Shown: piece after piece, positions 14,798 to 15,749 of the stretch
Layout of the letters: every line of letters starts with the position of its first letter
Position numbering within the stretch: the first letter of the stretch is position 1
Notes under the pieces: model-generated
Databases searched by the model: none
The model's input: the letters and a program-made list of their open reading frames with translations, nothing else
What the model was told of the DNA's origin: nothing
Assembly (NCBI GenBank): GCA_013138755.1
Contig: WTCC01000107.1
Span: 1 to 15,749, forward strand
Length of the DNA: 15,749 nt
Direction of reading: 5' to 3'
DNA from: Gammaproteobacteria bacterium
GTDB lineage: Bacteria > Pseudomonadota > Gammaproteobacteria > SZUA-229
Position numbers and translations under genes: made by a program

Positions 14798-15265
14798 ATG
14801 AATATCGCACCTACTCTGGCTCACGAATTGGTCAAACATGGTATCGCTTATGATGTAGTTAGTCATAGCCATGCTAATTCTAGCCTACATTCTGCAAATT
14901 CCGCACATATACCTTCTGCAAAAATGGTCAAATCAGTTGTCCTGGAAGACGATTATGGTTTTGTGATGGCTTTAGTTCCAGCAAACCAGTATGTGAAGAT
15001 TAACGAACTCAATACGATGTTGAATCGAAATATGGAATTAGCGTCAGAAACCGAGTTAAGTTATGTGTTTACAGATTGCGACCGAGGTGCTTACCCGCCT
15101 ATTGGTGAAGCATACGGAATGTACACCATCGTTGATTATGATCTAGATGATTGTGATGACGTTTACATAGAAGCAGGTAATCATACTGAACTTTTGCATT
15201 TGACTAGAAATGGATTCAGGAAGTTAGTCGAACGTTCTCGCCATGGAAACATAGGGATACATTAG
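14798..15265 (+). CDS. YbaK/EbsC-type aminoacyl-tRNA deacylase-like protein
   Basis: The 155-residue protein is a single YbaK/ProRS-associated editing domain. Recognisable parts are the N-terminal helix and strand YDVVSHSH (18-25), AKMVKSVVLEDDYGFVMALVPAN (41-63) with the conserved Lys K45, and GAYPPIGEAYGM (97-108), the G-x-x-P-P-x-G loop. Family members hydrolyse mischarged tRNAs such as Ala- or Cys-tRNA(Pro), acting in trans. Which tRNA this member edits is not clear. The ATG is preceded by GGAG at 14787-14790, seven bases away. It is divergent from dsbB and converges on the phosphoesterase gene. The last codons lie in a CATAGGGATA stretch that recurs in the following gap. Confidence 0.85.
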   Translation: MNIAPTLAHELVKHGIAYDVVSHSHANSSLHSANSAHIPSAKMVKSVVLEDDYGFVMALVPANQYVKINELNTMLNRNMELASETELSYVFTDCDRGAYPPIGEAYGMYTIVDYDLDDCDDVYIEAGNHTELLHLTRNGFRKLVERSRHGNIGIH

Positions 15266-15285
15266 AATTACAGTCTGCAGTGTGA

Positions 15286-15301
15286 GGCATAGGGATATGC
15301 C
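15286..15301. repeat. Small hairpin with CATAGGGATA repeat
   Basis: GGCATA (15286-15291) pairs with TATGCC (15296-15301) around GGGA, a GNRA-type tetraloop. The 10-mer CATAGGGATA within it (15288-15297) also occurs at 15250-15259, at the end of the preceding gene. The following GAGCGCGGGAGTGTACAGG recalls a family of short intergenic repeats common in gammaproteobacteria, from memory only. Confidence 0.4.
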
Positions 15302-15345
15302 GAGCGCGGGAGTGTACAGGATCTTACCTCAGAGTAATCTGCGTC

Positions 15346-15749
15346 CTATTTTCTATAGATAACATGCTCTCCCCAGTTCCATGTTTTTTCGATCTTTTTA
15401 CCACTCAAAGAAAATGTCTCAACAGTCATTTCCGGTAGCCGTAATATCGCGCAACAATTATTGAACACCGTACTGCCTGGATTAATCACCAGCGTGTTTG
15501 CAATAACCTCAGCAAATACCTGATGAGTATGGCCGACGACCAGCACATCACTATTAAAGGACTGCAGTCGTTCGGACCATAGCTCTACCCTATCTGCTTG
15601 AATCTGGCCGGTTTTATCTAACAGTTTAATACCGCCAAGGCATTCATCCGGTGGCTGTGCATGAACCATGTACACACTTTTACCTTCGATAACGGTTTCG
15701 AAAGTGGCGGGCAAATGTTTGAGGAAAGCAATAGCACTGTTGTCTGACT
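15346..15749 (-). CDS. Metallophosphoesterase (YfcE/MJ0936-like), 5' end missing
   Basis: The minus-strand frame is open to the right edge of the window, so the N-terminal half, including the first metal-binding motif, is not seen. About 133 C-terminal residues are visible. They contain VHAQPP (a variant of the VHG motif), VVGHTH and VINPGS, the closing motifs of calcineurin-like phosphoesterases that hydrolyse phosphodiesters with two metal ions. The closest type is the small single-domain YfcE/MJ0936 group. A TTG at 15712-15714 could be read as a start, but the frame continues upstream with family-like residues, so it is internal. The substrate is unknown. The gene converges on the YbaK-like gene with an 80-base gap. 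Confidence 0.85.
   Translation of the reverse strand, partial: SDNSAIAFLKHLPATFETVIEGKSVYMVHAQPPDECLGGIKLLDKTGQIQADRVELWSERLQSFNSDVLVVGHTHQVFAEVIANTLVINPGSTVFNNCCAILRLPEMTVETFSLSGKKIEKTWNWGEHVIYRK

Noticed and set aside
15715..15749. TTG at 15714 as the true start of the phosphoesterase
   Set aside because: The frame continues without a stop to the window edge, and the visible part lacks the first metal-binding motifs, so the gene is cut, not short.

Overview
The window is a gene-dense stretch of ordinary bacterial chromosome, most likely from a gammaproteobacterium with a moderately AT-rich genome. The reasons are close matches to gammaproteobacterial gene types (ABC-F protein YbiT, RhlE, a PhoP/PhoQ-type pair, DsbB, RlmA, monomeric NADP isocitrate dehydrogenase) and a rhombosortase-type C-terminal anchor. 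I see no rRNA, tRNA, CRISPR array, phage or insertion sequence. Species cannot be named from this sequence alone.

Layout: 2-592 is the 3' part of a PlsC-like acyltransferase. A promoter and a strongly structured leader (about 648-782) precede the DEAD-box RNA helicase gene rhlE (783-2141), followed by the translation factor ybiT (2191-3801). A 20-bp bidirectional terminator (3841-3883) separates ybiT from a convergent gene for a glycine-rich exported protein (3909-4325, minus). A lone NYN-domain nuclease gene (4592-5065) converges with pdxH (5088-5726, minus).

The most interesting block is 5727-9587: a histidine-rich exported protein, a small PepSY protein, a PhoP-like response regulator, a PhoQ-like sensor kinase, and an exported protein with a GlyGly-CTERM-like anchor. 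Matching direct repeats built on CGTTCA(G) with an 11-bp period lie upstream of the first and last of these genes. This suggests a compact, self-contained envelope-stress regulon in which the two-component system controls the exported proteins next to it. A weaker, 12-bp-period repeat lies before the PepSY-phoP-phoQ operon.

The rest is housekeeping: rlmA (9644-10528, minus), divergent from a BaiN/YhiN-type flavoprotein (10564-11757); an inverted pair of REP-like hairpins (about 11822-11894); monomeric isocitrate dehydrogenase (11900-14116, minus) with an extended -10 promoter; dsbB (14193-14717, minus), divergent from a YbaK-type tRNA-deacylase-like protein (14798-15265); a small hairpin repeat at 15286-15301; and a metallophosphoesterase cut by the right edge (15346-15749, minus).

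All assignments rest on motif recognition and remembered family sequences. No search, folding or alignment program was run.
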